From NCBI RefSeq assembly GCF_020733635.1, contig NZ_JAJFZL010000001.1:6076001-6140000 (forward strand): a stretch of DNA of 64,000 bases. The letters run 5' to 3'. The notes beneath the pieces were generated by a model. That model had not been told where the DNA came from, searched no databases, and saw only the letters and a program-made list of their open reading frames with translations. The position numbers and the translations under genes are program-made. This document shows, piece after piece, positions 1 through 8,485 of this stretch; position 1 is the stretch's first letter; the number at the start of each line of letters is the position of its first letter. This DNA is from Nocardia spumae. Its GTDB lineage: Bacteria; Actinomycetota; Actinomycetes; Mycobacteriales; Mycobacteriaceae.

Positions 1-25
1 CCCGATACGACGACTGAGGCACATA

Positions 26-415
26 ATGCGAGAGATAAAGCCATTGGGCATATACCGGGAGATGTATTCCACACCAAAAGTCGAGTTGCCTAGATTGTCG
101 GATTCATACACTATGCGCATAATAGGCGATCGCCAGAGAGTGGCCGATTACATGGAGGCCTGCACTCCGGTCTTCGATGTCCTCGAAGACGTCGTAGACC
201 TCGTCGACGGTCGCGAGTGGATCCGAAGCGGTCCGACGCTCCTATCGGATGGCGCGTGGATCTGGCGCCTCGACTCGGTCCACTACCTTCGCCACTACTC
301 GCTCGATATTCCCCAGGAATTTCTCGACCACGTCCAAAGCCGCGACTACCGGCCCGTGGACGATGTCGACGCCTCGGCGCCCGAATTCGACGACGCGATA
401 TCCGCCTACTTCTGA
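26..415 (+). CDS. Hypothetical protein, possibly an immunity-type protein
   Basis: A 129-residue soluble protein with no signal peptide or membrane segment. The ATG is preceded by TGAGG at a spacing of 6, which supports this start, although the frame stays open to the window edge. It is acidic, and its C-terminal half has the pattern DGAWIWRLD...YLRHYSLDIPQEFLDHV. That kind of tryptophan-rich segment followed by a short helix is seen in small proteins encoded after polymorphic toxins, so an immunity role is possible, but the gene upstream is outside the window. The first ~130 bases are clearly AT-richer than the rest, which may mark recent acquisition. A second small gene starts 12 bases downstream and is probably co-transcribed. 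Function is not established. Confidence 0.6.
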   Translation: MREIKPLGIYREMYSTPKVELPRLSDSYTMRIIGDRQRVADYMEACTPVFDVLEDVVDLVDGREWIRSGPTLLSDGAWIWRLDSVHYLRHYSLDIPQEFLDHVQSRDYRPVDDVDASAPEFDDAISAYF

Positions 416-427
416 ATCGGAGCCATC

Positions 428-730
428 ATGACCGATCAACCATGGCTACAGTCGGCAAGCCCCGAGGAACAGCGCAAGATCGACGAAAAGATCGCGACGC
501 GCATGGGCATCACAGTGGAGCAGCTCCATGAGCTCGACCGTGAGGTGGCCGCCGATGTCCGTGCGCGGGACACGGTGCCGACGGACGAGCGCATTACAGA
601 CAACAATCCCAAGTTCACAAAAGGTTTCGGTCCCAACACTCCGGAGAACATGCTTCAGCCGGGGGAAATTCGCGAACACTACCGGAAGTCCGAGATCGAC
701 GACGGCGATGCGGGCACCGATCGCATCTAG
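428..730 (+). CDS. Hypothetical small acidic protein
   Basis: A 100-residue protein starting at an ATG with GGAG 6 bases upstream. It is charged, has no membrane segment or cysteine, and reads as a helical N-terminus (residues about 8-50, rich in Glu, Lys and Arg) followed by a probably disordered tail with many Asp, Asn and Pro. It lies 12 bases after the preceding gene and 33 bases before the next one on the same strand, so the three probably form one transcript. I do not recognise the family. Codon use is normal for the window and the frame is intact, so it is likely to be expressed. Confidence 0.6.
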   Translation: MTDQPWLQSASPEEQRKIDEKIATRMGITVEQLHELDREVAADVRARDTVPTDERITDNNPKFTKGFGPNTPENMLQPGEIREHYRKSEIDDGDAGTDRI

Positions 731-763
731 GATCGAGGGCATTGTGAGAGGAATGACCGACAG

Positions 764-1705
764 ATGACCGACCCGTCCTGGCCGGCAGAGCCGTGGAATG
801 CGTATCCCGCGACTGCGTCGCCGCAGGGGCCATCCGGTCCCTACGAGCCTCCGCTGCCGCCGACGAATGATCGACCGACCGCCGGTCCGCCCGGCTACGG
901 TCCGCCCGGCGGACCGGGTGCGCCGATCGCACCCCGAGCAACATACGACGGTTGGACCAGGCAACCGGTCATCTATGTGACTGTCACGCGACAGGGTGAA
1001 TTCCTAGGTTGCCTCTGGGCATCGGAGACGCACAATTCCGCCGGTTTCATCCGCAAGATGTCGGGCGGCGATCCACTGTCCGACCCGTCGTGGACCGCCA
1101 TCGACACGTGGGCCGACCGCTTGGCCGCCGCGTATGCCGACGGGCTCCCGGCCCAGCGAGCGGTACAGCAGTGGATCGGCGCACCGGAACATCCGGAGGG
1201 CGGCGGAATTTCATCGAACAGCCGGGTCCGACGCGCCGACAGCTTGACCGCACTCTACGAACTGGTGAATCCCGGAGGACCACCCCCGCCGAACCCGCTG
1301 GTGCAGGACGGCATGTACCCCGACGGCACGCCGGTCGACCGCTCGCAGGGTTGGGGGCCGCTGGTCAGCGCACCTCTACGCCGCTATGCGACAACCACAT
1401 CCGGCGCTGTTCGCTTCCTTCCGATAGTGAAGGACGGCCGGCACATCGGCTATCTCTGGGCATCGGTCGACAACGACGCGGCCGACTACCTCCCGCTTCG
1501 CGCGGCCGGCGAGACAGCGCAAGCCGCAGCCGGTCTCTGGCAATTGCGACTCAGCCAGGGGTACGGGCAGCACATCCCGCCACTCCGAGCACTTCAGGAC
1601 AACCGTCACCATCCTGAAGACCGCCTCTCGGGAATGATCCAGCCCAACGCCGAGTACGGCGAACTTCCATCGCTGGAGCAGCTGACATCTTTGGCGCAGC
1701 AATAG
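764..1705 (+). CDS. Hypothetical protein with proline-rich N-terminus and duplicated domain
   Basis: A 313-residue protein. Residues 1-60 are Pro/Gly-rich and probably disordered. Two related segments follow, about residues 67-170 and 216-313. Each has a short beta-like stretch ending in LWAS (QGEFLGCLWAS in the first, DGRHIGYLWAS in the second), then a helical part with a spaced W, L and Y...G.P...A...., and a closing SL..L..L motif. This points to an internal tandem duplication joined by a Pro/Gly linker. There is no signal peptide or membrane segment. A four-codon mini-ORF (ATG at 753) ends over the start codon, and GAGAGGA lies just before it. It is the last gene of a probable three-gene unit. 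Family not recognised; function unknown. Confidence 0.65.
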   Translation: MTDPSWPAEPWNAYPATASPQGPSGPYEPPLPPTNDRPTAGPPGYGPPGGPGAPIAPRATYDGWTRQPVIYVTVTRQGEFLGCLWASETHNSAGFIRKMSGGDPLSDPSWTAIDTWADRLAAAYADGLPAQRAVQQWIGAPEHPEGGGISSNSRVRRADSLTALYELVNPGGPPPPNPLVQDGMYPDGTPVDRSQGWGPLVSAPLRRYATTTSGAVRFLPIVKDGRHIGYLWASVDNDAADYLPLRAAGETAQAAAGLWQLRLSQGYGQHIPPLRALQDNRHHPEDRLSGMIQPNAEYGELPSLEQLTSLAQQ

Positions 1706-1979
1706 CGAAACGGCGAGGTTCGGACCGAAATAGAAAGTGTCGTGCGCTTTCTCACAGGCGGCAAGATTGTGATGCGGACGAGCGGAGGGAAGCCGGACAG
1801 GATCGATGCGTCGAAAGGGAAACTGGTCTCGGCCTCATTCGTCACAGATGGCAGGTGGGTGTGCTCTCGTGCATGCGCGTATCAAGCGATCGAGAGTCAT
1901 CGTGGAGAGGAACCCCACCGCTGACCGATCCGGCCCCACCGCACGCCACATTCGAAGACGGGCTCGGTGCCTCGGTTGC

Positions 1980-2306
1980 TCAGACCAACCAGCTCTTGCG
2001 GCGGTAGAACGCGTCGTCCTCGTCTTCGTCGTCGATCGGGGCGACGGACTGGTTGGCCATTCGTGCCGCGGCGGAACGGGCGATGGCCTCGCGTTGTTCG
2101 CGGGCCTCCTCTTCCTCCCGCGCGCGTTCATCGGCCTCGGCATTGGCCTGGCGTTCCGCGTCGGCGATGCTTTGCTCGATTTGAGCGGCCAACTCCGCGC
2201 CACCGCCGACGAGCCGGCTGGTGGCATCTTCGTAGTCGGCCCTGAGGTTTCGCATCCAGCGGTCGTGCTCGTACATGAGTTCTTCGAGGTGGCGTTCCAG
2301 ATCCAT
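1980..2306 (-). CDS. Small coiled-coil protein of the first EspC-like/W-x-G operon
   Basis: A 108-residue, highly charged protein. Residues 1-85 are almost wholly helical with heptad-like Leu, Ala and Glu spacing, including a Glu/Arg/Ala-rich run in the middle, and the tail ends in a short acidic stretch (DEDEDD). No membrane segment. The start ATG has GGGAGAA 8 bases upstream. It begins 33 bases after the stop of the long W-x-G protein and is very probably co-transcribed with it. Small helical proteins next to T7SS substrates can act as partners or chaperones. That is an inference from position; the sequence matches no family I can name. Confidence 0.65.
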   Translation of the reverse strand: MDLERHLEELMYEHDRWMRNLRADYEDATSRLVGGGAELAAQIEQSIADAERQANAEADERAREEEEAREQREAIARSAAARMANQSVAPIDDEDEDDAFYRRKSWLV

Positions 2307-2339
2307 CTCAGTTCTCCCAGGTGCTCAACGGTGAACGGA

Positions 2340-3950
2340 TCACAGCGGACCGGCCTCGGCCAGTTCGGCGCCGGAACCGCTGGGGTCGGATGGCGGGCCC
2401 TGTGGTGGTGGGACTACCTGTGGCTTGTGCTCGGTGTCGGACTGACGACGGGGCGGAGGCGGTGGTGTTGTCGGCGGAGTGGCCGGATTCGTCTGCCCGC
2501 CACCGCTGTTGCCCGGCTGGCCGCCGGAGTTCTGCGGCTGCGGGTCGTTCGGCCTCGGGTCGTCCGGCTTCGGCGCCAGCTGATCCGGTTTCCGCTCACC
2601 GCCGCCCGCATTCCCCGCACCGCCGCCCGGCTGCTGGCCGGGATCTGCGGGCTTGTGTTCTTCGCCTGCGGGATCACCGGCGCGTCCAGGGTCTCCCCCG
2701 TCGCCCGTCTTTGTATCCTCCGTGTTGATCACCGGATTACCGTGCTCGTCCAACTTCATGCTGTAGGTTTTGTTGTCGCCCGCACCGTCGGACATCATCA
2801 CCTTCAGCTCGCCGTTCGGGCCCATCTCGAATGTGAGATGCCTTCCGGCGATATCGAATTCGGCCTTCGGCTTACCGTCGTCCGTCCCCTTCGCGTCGTG
2901 AGGCTGCGTCAAACTCTGCAACTGCTGCACAACACCGTCGACACCCTGCTGGATCGCCGTCGACAAGGCGGTGACGCCCTGACTCAACGACTGTCCGATC
3001 GTGCTGGCGACCGGCGACAACTGACTGGCGACCTGGCTGAGCTGCGCCAGGCCATCCAGCCCCGTGGTGGTGGTCGGCGATACCGACGAGGGAACGGTGT
3101 TGCTCGGCGTCGACGGACTGGGGCTCGGGCTGGGGCTGGGGCTCGGGCTCGGGCTCGGCGAGGGTGACGGACTGGGCTGCTGAGTACCCGCGGGCATCGG
3201 ATAAGCCGAGACATCCATTCGCTCGAGCGCGGTCGAGATCACGCTGTAGACATTCTGGACCTGAGCCTTCGTCGTCGTACACAGCAGCTTGAAGCTGTCT
3301 ACGGTCTTTTCGACGTGCGGAACAAATGTGTGCTCCAGCCAATCCAGGGCATGCGGACCTTGTTGCTGCGCAGCGCTCAATGGAACGAAAGCCGTGTAGG
3401 TTCCTGGCTTCTTGTATTCGACGGCGACCATCGTGAGCCAGTCGATATTGTTTCGACTGGTGTTGTCGATATCCGGCCCGTCGTCCTTCCAGAAAGCTTT
3501 GACCGTATCCGCCTTGTGCGTTACCGCCCTCCGAAGCGCCTCGGGAGCAACCGAGAGACCCGACGCCACTTGCTTCACCTGGTCGTAGTCGGTTTGGGCA
3601 CGTCGAACTTGCTGATCCAGCAACGTATGCGCGTCGTCTCCGGCACCACCTTGCCAAATCGATTGCAAGGCCCCGAGCTGGGTTTTCTGTAGATCCAATT
3701 CGCCGGATGTTTCCGACACCACTCTGCTGACATCCTGCGCGAGGCTTTCCAGAGCGGCGATGTCCATATCCCGCTCGGTGTCGTAGAGGTCGCACATAGT
3801 GTCCCGGGTGGGCAACGAACCCCTGCCGAAACCGAGGTCCTGATGCACTCTTTCGTAGCGCGGCAGGTATTCCTCGAAATACATCAACCCGGAAGAACCT
3901 GCGTCCAGGATCTTGTTCGCACTCGCATCACTTGAAACGTTCAGCGTCAT
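2340..3950 (-). CDS. Long W-x-G protein, candidate T7SS substrate
   Basis: Start taken at the ATG giving MTLNVSS (536 residues); an ATG five codons upstream is possible. Residues 1-250 are mostly helical, with W99-Q-G101 in the context LQSIWQGGAGDDA, the turn expected between the two helices of WXG100/LXG-type proteins. A Pro-Ser repeat follows at about 258-282, then helices (about 300-360), a predicted beta-rich segment (FDIAGRHLTFEMGPNGEL), and a long Pro/Gly/Asp-rich tail containing EHKP twice. There is no Sec signal peptide, which fits type VII export. It follows the EspC-like gene by 30 bases, so the two may be co-exported as a pair. The role of the C-terminal half is unknown. Confidence 0.7.
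   Translation of the reverse strand: MTLNVSSDASANKILDAGSSGLMYFEEYLPRYERVHQDLGFGRGSLPTRDTMCDLYDTERDMDIAALESLAQDVSRVVSETSGELDLQKTQLGALQSIWQGGAGDDAHTLLDQQVRRAQTDYDQVKQVASGLSVAPEALRRAVTHKADTVKAFWKDDGPDIDNTSRNNIDWLTMVAVEYKKPGTYTAFVPLSAAQQQGPHALDWLEHTFVPHVEKTVDSFKLLCTTTKAQVQNVYSVISTALERMDVSAYPMPAGTQQPSPSPSPSPSPSPSPSPSPSPSTPSNTVPSSVSPTTTTGLDGLAQLSQVASQLSPVASTIGQSLSQGVTALSTAIQQGVDGVVQQLQSLTQPHDAKGTDDGKPKAEFDIAGRHLTFEMGPNGELKVMMSDGAGDNKTYSMKLDEHGNPVINTEDTKTGDGGDPGRAGDPAGEEHKPADPGQQPGGGAGNAGGGERKPDQLAPKPDDPRPNDPQPQNSGGQPGNSGGGQTNPATPPTTPPPPPRRQSDTEHKPQVVPPPQGPPSDPSGSGAELAEAGPL
3115..3160. repeat. GC-rich hexamer-type repeat encoding the Pro-Ser run
   Basis: A run of near-identical six-base units (GGGCTS on the plus strand) inside the long W-x-G gene. 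It encodes alternating Pro and Ser on the minus strand. Because the unit is six bases, slippage would change linker length without shifting the frame. Confidence 0.7.
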
Positions 3951-3980
3951 TTGTTCCCACTCCACCAGAAGAGACGCACA

Positions 3981-4334
3981 TCAGACTCGATCTGTGGTCT
4001 GGGGCGGCGGTACGGTCAGATTGACACCCTGCGCAGTGAACTTCTCGACGCTGGAGTCGTCTACCGTTCCATAGTTTGTTGCGCTGGTGCTCATCGTTTC
4101 GCCAGTTTTCGCGATGGCGGTCTGCCAATTCTTCAGCCATGTCGTCAGACGACTCAGCGAGTTGTGCACCTTCTTGCCGTCGGCGGTGTACTCGCGACCG
4201 GCTTGTGGGCCGTCGAAGGTGTGTGAGGTCAGCAGTGCGGCTTTCCCGTCGACAACGCCAGCGGAGCCCTTGAGATTCGTCGCCATCTGCTGCAACGCGA
4301 CCGTATCGACCTTGATGTGACCACCCGAAGCCAT
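3981..4334 (-). CDS. EspC-like T7SS protein
   Basis: A 117-residue protein starting at the ATG for MASGGHIKVD, which has GGAGGGGAAGG just upstream. It has the shape of the EspC/DUF2580 family: an N-terminal VD..AL motif, then two long helices with a glycine-containing turn in between, and no signal peptide. Near the C-terminus YGTVD fits the Y-x-x-x-D/E T7SS export motif. It is the first gene of a three-gene minus-strand operon; the long W-x-G protein starts 30 bases after its stop. Proteins of this type are usually exported through ESX systems with a partner. The family assignment is from the pattern, not an alignment. Confidence 0.75.
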   Translation of the reverse strand: MASGGHIKVDTVALQQMATNLKGSAGVVDGKAALLTSHTFDGPQAGREYTADGKKVHNSLSRLTTWLKNWQTAIAKTGETMSTSATNYGTVDDSSVEKFTAQGVNLTVPPPQTTDRV

Positions 4335-4503
4335 CCGACCTTCCCCTCCGTTATCGGCCCGCCACAGCAACCTGGCTGTGCCATCTCTATTTTTCGACGC
4401 AGGCGAAGCGCCTCAGGTTCCCCTGCTTACCCACAGCGCTCCTCCGACTCACCGTACGAGCGAATCTACTGGTCGATGCGGTAATCGGACAATCGGCTCC
4501 GAA

Positions 4504-4812
4504 TCACTTGCCCATCTTGCCCTTGTCCACCTGGACCCACTCGGTCCTCCCGTCCGGGTAGTGGTGGAACTCCCAGGCCGAGTAGTCCCCGCCGTCGTCG
4601 ACGATGCTGACGTGGTCGGCGAAGCCGTCGTGGTCCATATCGGACCAGACCTCCATGGAATGGTCACCGTGGAAGGTCTCGGTATCCAGAATGCCGTCAC
4701 CGTTGATGTCCTGAGACGGATGGTTCAGCTCCACGGCGCCGATGCCGCCGAGGTCGGAGTGTGCGTCGACCTCCGGCAGGTCCAGGCCCGGCAGATCGCC
4801 CGAATGGATCAT
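4504..4812 (-). CDS. DUF6802-like protein with Asp-rich loops
   Basis: A 102-residue protein from the ATG for MIHSGDLPG (GAGGAG 8 bases upstream). Two Asp-rich loops, DINGDGILD and DMDHDGFAD, resemble the calcium-binding loops of EF-hand, dockerin or thrombospondin type 3 repeats. They are followed by aromatic strands (YSAWEFHHYPDG, EWVQVD). This layout fits the DUF6802 proteins of Nocardia and relatives, which are often found near ESX genes. No Sec signal peptide is visible. It lies on the same strand as the EspC-like operon but 169 bases upstream of it, so it probably has its own promoter. Calcium binding is only suggested by the loops. Confidence 0.65.
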   Translation of the reverse strand: MIHSGDLPGLDLPEVDAHSDLGGIGAVELNHPSQDINGDGILDTETFHGDHSMEVWSDMDHDGFADHVSIVDDGGDYSAWEFHHYPDGRTEWVQVDKGKMGK

Positions 4813-4960
4813 GTGCGTGCTCCTCGAGGGACGTGCGGGAATTTGTTCCATCCTGGCATCCGGGGACCGTGCGGCGCATCCCCTGCCGGTCAGGTTGTGG
4901 ATAACTCAGCCGAGACGAGGTGCGCCGGGACGGTTGCCTGTGGATAACTAGCGTTCCGTT

Positions 4961-5152
4961 CTACTGCTTCGGGATGATGAGCCACAGGACCAGGTAGATG
5001 ATGAACTGTGGGCCCGGCAGCAGGCAGGACAGGACGAAGAGCAGGCGAATGATGTTGGCGTTCCAGCCGAAATAGTCGGCGAGGCCACCGCAGACACCAC
5101 CGATCCACTTGTCTGAGGTCGATCGGGTGAGGCGGCGGGTGGGGGCGGTCAT
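4961..5152 (-). CDS. PspC-domain membrane protein
   Basis: A 63-residue protein. The ATG for MTAPTRRL has AAGGAGAG upstream. It matches the PspC domain over almost its whole length: a basic N-terminus, W-I-G-G-V-C-G-G-L-A-D-Y-F-G-W, N-I-I-R-L, then a hydrophobic hairpin ending LVLWLIIPKQ. PspC proteins are small inner-membrane proteins linked to envelope-stress responses in proteobacteria; in actinobacteria single-domain copies are common and mostly uncharacterised. It is divergent from the ABC-F gene. The longer frame extending upstream over the ABC-F promoter is not coding. Confidence 0.85.
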   Translation of the reverse strand: MTAPTRRLTRSTSDKWIGGVCGGLADYFGWNANIIRLLFVLSCLLPGPQFIIYLVLWLIIPKQ

Positions 5153-5300
5153 GACGCTCTCCTTCGGTGACGGTCGTTCGCGGTGATTCCACTGTGCCGT
5201 CCACGCGTCCCCACCCACATCGGGCGCGAGACCCATCCGCACCCTGATTTCCACCGGGCCGGGCTCAGGGTGGTACCCCGAACCCGGCAGACTCGTATGA

Positions 5301-6968
5301 GTGAGTACGACTCTGCATGCGCACGACCTGTCGGCGCGACACGGGGATCGGGTGCTGTTCGAAGGTTTGGACCTGGTGCTGGCTCCCGGCGATGTGATCG
5401 GGCTGGTCGGGATGAACGGCGCCGGTAAGTCGACGCTGCTGCGAATGCTGGCCGAGGGCAGGCCGCAGGTGGGACGGATCACCCTGAGCCCACCGGACGC
5501 GACGATCGGCTATCTGGCGCAGGAGCCCGAACGCCTGCCAGAGGAGACGGTGGCCGGGTTCCTGGCCCGCCGGACCGGTGTGGCCGCGGCACAACTGGCG
5601 ATGGATGCCGCCGCCGAACGTCTCGCGACGGCACCGGATGGCCCTGTGGCCGACGACTATTCGGCGACACTGGAGCGCTGGCTGGCGTTGGGCGGCGCCG
5701 ATCTGGAATCACGGGCCGACGAGGTAGCCGCCGAACTCGGCCTCTCCGCCGGCCTTCCGCGGGGACTCGAAACCCCCATGACCGCGCTGTCCGGTGGCCA
5801 GGCCGCGCGTGCCGGCCTGGCATCGGTGCTGCTGTCGCGTTTCGACATCCTGCTACTGGACGAGCCGACCAACGATCTCGATCTCGACGGTCTGGCCCGG
5901 CTGGAGAACTTCGTCACCGGAGTGCGCACGCCGCTGATGGTGATCAGCCACGATCGGGAGTTCCTGGCGCGCACCGTGAATCGCATCGTCGAACTCGATC
6001 TGGCCCAGCAACAGGTGGGCGTCTACGACGGCGGGTACGACGCGTACCTGACCGAGCGCGAGATCGCGCGCCGGCACGCGCGGGAGGCCTATGAGGAGTA
6101 CGCCGACACCCGGGCGGGTCTGGAGGCGCGGCAGGTGATGCAACGCAACTGGCTCGAACACGGCGTGCGCAATGTCCGGCGCAAGGCGCGCGACCCGCGA
6201 AAGGTGGATTCGGACAAGGCCGGTCGCAAGATGCGGGCCGAATCGACCGAGAAGCAGGCGTCGAAGGTCCGCCAGACCCAGCGGCGCATCGAACGCCTCG
6301 AGGTGGTGGAGGAACCGCGCAAGGAGTGGGAGTTGCGGATGTCGATCGCATCCGCGCCGCGCAGCGGATCGGTGGTGGCGACGCTGTCGAACGCTGTGCT
6401 CTCGCGTGGCGACTTCACCCTCGGGCCGGTGACGACACAGGTCGACTGGGGTGATCGGATCGTACTCACCGGTCCTAACGGTTCCGGAAAGTCCACACTG
6501 TTGTCGCTGCTGCTGGGCAAGGTCGCCCCGGACTCCGGCACCGCCACACTGGGATCCGGTGTCGCGATCGGTGAGGTCGACCAGGTGCGCGGGCTGTTTC
6601 GCGGAACTGCTCCACTCGCCGACACATTCGGCGCTCAGGTTCCGGACCAGCCCGAGTCGGAAGTGCGCACCCTGCTGGCCAAATTCGGACTTCGCGGCTC
6701 TCATGTGCTGCGGCCCAACGACACCCTGTCACCGGGAGAGCGCACCCGCGCGGCTCTGGCGCTACTACAGGCACGCGGGGTCAATCTGCTGATCCTCGAC
6801 GAGCCGACCAATCATCTGGACCTGCCCGCGATCGAACAGCTGGAGCAGGCGGTCGAAACGTTCGACGGCACACTGATACTGGTCACCCACGACCGCCGCA
6901 TGCTCGACACGGTGCGGGCAACCCGGCGCTGGCGGATGACCGGCGGACGGTTGGCCGACGACAACTGA
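5301..6968 (+). CDS. ABC-F family ATPase
   Basis: A 555-residue cytosolic protein with two ABC domains and no membrane segments, the ABC-F layout. Domain 1 has Walker A GMNGAGKS (37-44), signature LSGGQ (about 165) and Walker B LLLDEPTNDLD (about 184-194). The linker at about 255-345 is Arg/Lys-rich and helical, as expected for the region that reaches into the ribosome. Domain 2 has GPNGSGKS (about 393), signature LSPGE (about 477) and LLILDEPTNHLD (about 497). The start is GTG. ABC-F proteins act on the ribosome, either as translation factors (EttA type) or as antibiotic-protection factors. Which applies cannot be told here; it looks closer to the macrolide-resistance-like actinobacterial members such as Rv1473 than to EttA. 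Confidence 0.85.
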   Translation: MSTTLHAHDLSARHGDRVLFEGLDLVLAPGDVIGLVGMNGAGKSTLLRMLAEGRPQVGRITLSPPDATIGYLAQEPERLPEETVAGFLARRTGVAAAQLAMDAAAERLATAPDGPVADDYSATLERWLALGGADLESRADEVAAELGLSAGLPRGLETPMTALSGGQAARAGLASVLLSRFDILLLDEPTNDLDLDGLARLENFVTGVRTPLMVISHDREFLARTVNRIVELDLAQQQVGVYDGGYDAYLTEREIARRHAREAYEEYADTRAGLEARQVMQRNWLEHGVRNVRRKARDPRKVDSDKAGRKMRAESTEKQASKVRQTQRRIERLEVVEEPRKEWELRMSIASAPRSGSVVATLSNAVLSRGDFTLGPVTTQVDWGDRIVLTGPNGSGKSTLLSLLLGKVAPDSGTATLGSGVAIGEVDQVRGLFRGTAPLADTFGAQVPDQPESEVRTLLAKFGLRGSHVLRPNDTLSPGERTRAALALLQARGVNLLILDEPTNHLDLPAIEQLEQAVETFDGTLILVTHDRRMLDTVRATRRWRMTGGRLADDN

Positions 6969-7032
6969 CCACGACCGATCGAAATCCCCGCCCGGGCGTC
7001 CGCCCGCATCGAATGCCGCACAGGAGAACCCG

Positions 7033-7467
7033 TTGGATCAGATCCCGCTGGGAGTGGACACCCGGATCACCCTGCTGATCGCCGGACTCCTCTTCGTCTG
7101 GGCCCTGTTGCTGGGAGTCTGGAAGTACCACGGCATGCGGACGTCCGAGCGGGGACAGGCCCATCCCTATGTCGATATCGCACATCGGGCCGCCCTGCTC
7201 TACAGCTTCGCCGCATTGCTGCTCGCGGTATTCGTCGAACTGTCGGACTGGCCGACCGCGGTGAATCTCGTCGCGGCCCTGATCGTGCTCACGTTCTTCG
7301 CCGGCGCCATCGCCTCCTATTGCCTGCACGGCCTCCGCCGTGACACCACCAACCAATTCCGCGGCGAGGTCGCGCTGCCGCTACGGCTGGCCATGTATGC
7401 GTTGATCGCGTGCGAGATCGGCGGCTTCCTGGTGCCGTTCACCGGATTCGTACACGCCCGGTTCTGA
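7033..7467 (+). CDS. Four-helix membrane protein, unknown function
   Basis: A 144-residue protein starting at TTG, with AGGAG 6 bases upstream. Four membrane segments are visible at about residues 12-33, 53-75, 79-101 and 117-140. The loop after the first is hydrophilic (YHGMRTSERGQAHPY). It is 64 bases downstream of the ABC-F gene on the same strand and may be co-transcribed. It carries no catalytic or metal-binding motif that I recognise. The shape recalls other small four-helix actinobacterial membrane proteins of unknown role. Confidence 0.75.
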   Translation: MDQIPLGVDTRITLLIAGLLFVWALLLGVWKYHGMRTSERGQAHPYVDIAHRAALLYSFAALLLAVFVELSDWPTAVNLVAALIVLTFFAGAIASYCLHGLRRDTTNQFRGEVALPLRLAMYALIACEIGGFLVPFTGFVHARF

Positions 7468-7483
7468 TCGCCGGCCTCCGCCG

Positions 7484-8485
7484 TCAGCCCGGGGCGATAC
7501 CCGTGATGAGGGTGCGGCCCGATTCACTACGGGTGCTGATGATCTGGGTGAAATCATGCGGTTGTTCGTCCGGCTTCTGCTGGGTGAGCCGAACCTCCCA
7601 CTGCCCCTCGTCCCCGGTGCGGGTGATCTGTACGCAGTAGCGGGTCCCGACCGGAACCTGATTGATGCCGCGCTGGATCTGGTCGGCCGGCGGCACCGAT
7701 GAATCGTCGGCGACAACGGCGTGCGCGGCATAGCCGGAGCGCTGCACGTAATACGCGCGTTCGAACGCCAGGATGGCGTCGGGCCCGGTGGCGGTGCCGC
7801 CCGGATCCGTCCCGGACACCACCTCCGCGGAGCGCTGCTGTTCGCAGCCGTCGGTGGCGATCGGCGAGGACGGCGCCGAGGAGGCCGACGGTGACGCCGT
7901 AGGCGCGGAGGTGGGCACCGGGACGGCCGCCACCATCGGGGGCCTCGTGGGAGCCGGTTGGGATCGGTTGCCGGTGTGGATGACGGTCAGTACCACCGAG
8001 ACGACCACGATGCCCACGCCGACCACAGTCAGTGCGGCCAGAAGCTTTTCACCACGACGACGGTCGCGCCGGGGTCCTGTCTGCCGCTGCCGCGGATGAC
8101 GCAGCGCCGGACCCGGATTCCCGCCCGAGCGATCGACGATCTTCGGGACCAGTGTCGCTTTGTCCACCAACTCGGGATCCTCGAGCGGACCACCGACCGG
8201 TATGCGCCGTGGCTCGGGCTCGACGATCGGCTCGGCCTGCGCCCGCTGTGCCGGTTCGAGCCACTGTTCCCAATCCCCGGCCGGATAGACCGGTGACCCC
8301 GGAACGGGCCGGGGCGGTGTGGGAACCGCCGCGGCACCGCGGGGTACGGCGGTGGCCGGGCGGCGCGAAGTCCGCCGACCTTGCCCCCGCTTGCGGCCCT
8401 GCTTCCCCACGGGGGTGCGGACCATCGGCAGGCCGAGGTCGAATGGGTTGTCCTGCTGCGGATCCTGCTGCTCAGACCGTGTCAT
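7484..8485 (-). CDS. Single-pass membrane protein of the second EspC-like/W-x-G operon
   Basis: A 333-residue protein. The N-terminal ~170 residues are Pro/Arg-rich and cytoplasmic. A single membrane helix at about 172-193 (LLAALTVVGVGIVVVSVVLTV) is followed by a Pro/Ser/Ala-rich spacer and a C-terminal external domain of about 120 residues. That domain contains two cysteines that could pair (DGCEQQ and TRYCVQI), the segment AILAFERAYYVQRSG, and ends in RTLITGIAPG. Its start overlaps the end of the W-x-G gene by 14 bases, so translation is coupled. This type II topology, next to candidate T7SS substrates, suggests a membrane-bound partner. The function is not known. Confidence 0.7.
   Translation of the reverse strand: MTRSEQQDPQQDNPFDLGLPMVRTPVGKQGRKRGQGRRTSRRPATAVPRGAAAVPTPPRPVPGSPVYPAGDWEQWLEPAQRAQAEPIVEPEPRRIPVGGPLEDPELVDKATLVPKIVDRSGGNPGPALRHPRQRQTGPRRDRRRGEKLLAALTVVGVGIVVVSVVLTVIHTGNRSQPAPTRPPMVAAVPVPTSAPTASPSASSAPSSPIATDGCEQQRSAEVVSGTDPGGTATGPDAILAFERAYYVQRSGYAAHAVVADDSSVPPADQIQRGINQVPVGTRYCVQITRTGDEGQWEVRLTQQKPDEQPHDFTQIISTRSESGRTLITGIAPG

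Noticed and set aside
1742..1924. A 60-codon frame in the gap after the duplicated-domain protein
   Set aside because: No ribosome site, no recognisable features and an early end; the 274-base gap shows nothing else convincing.
1806..3167. A 453-codon plus-strand frame
   Set aside because: Antisense to the W-x-G protein and the coiled-coil gene; composition is Arg/Val-rich as expected for a shadow frame.
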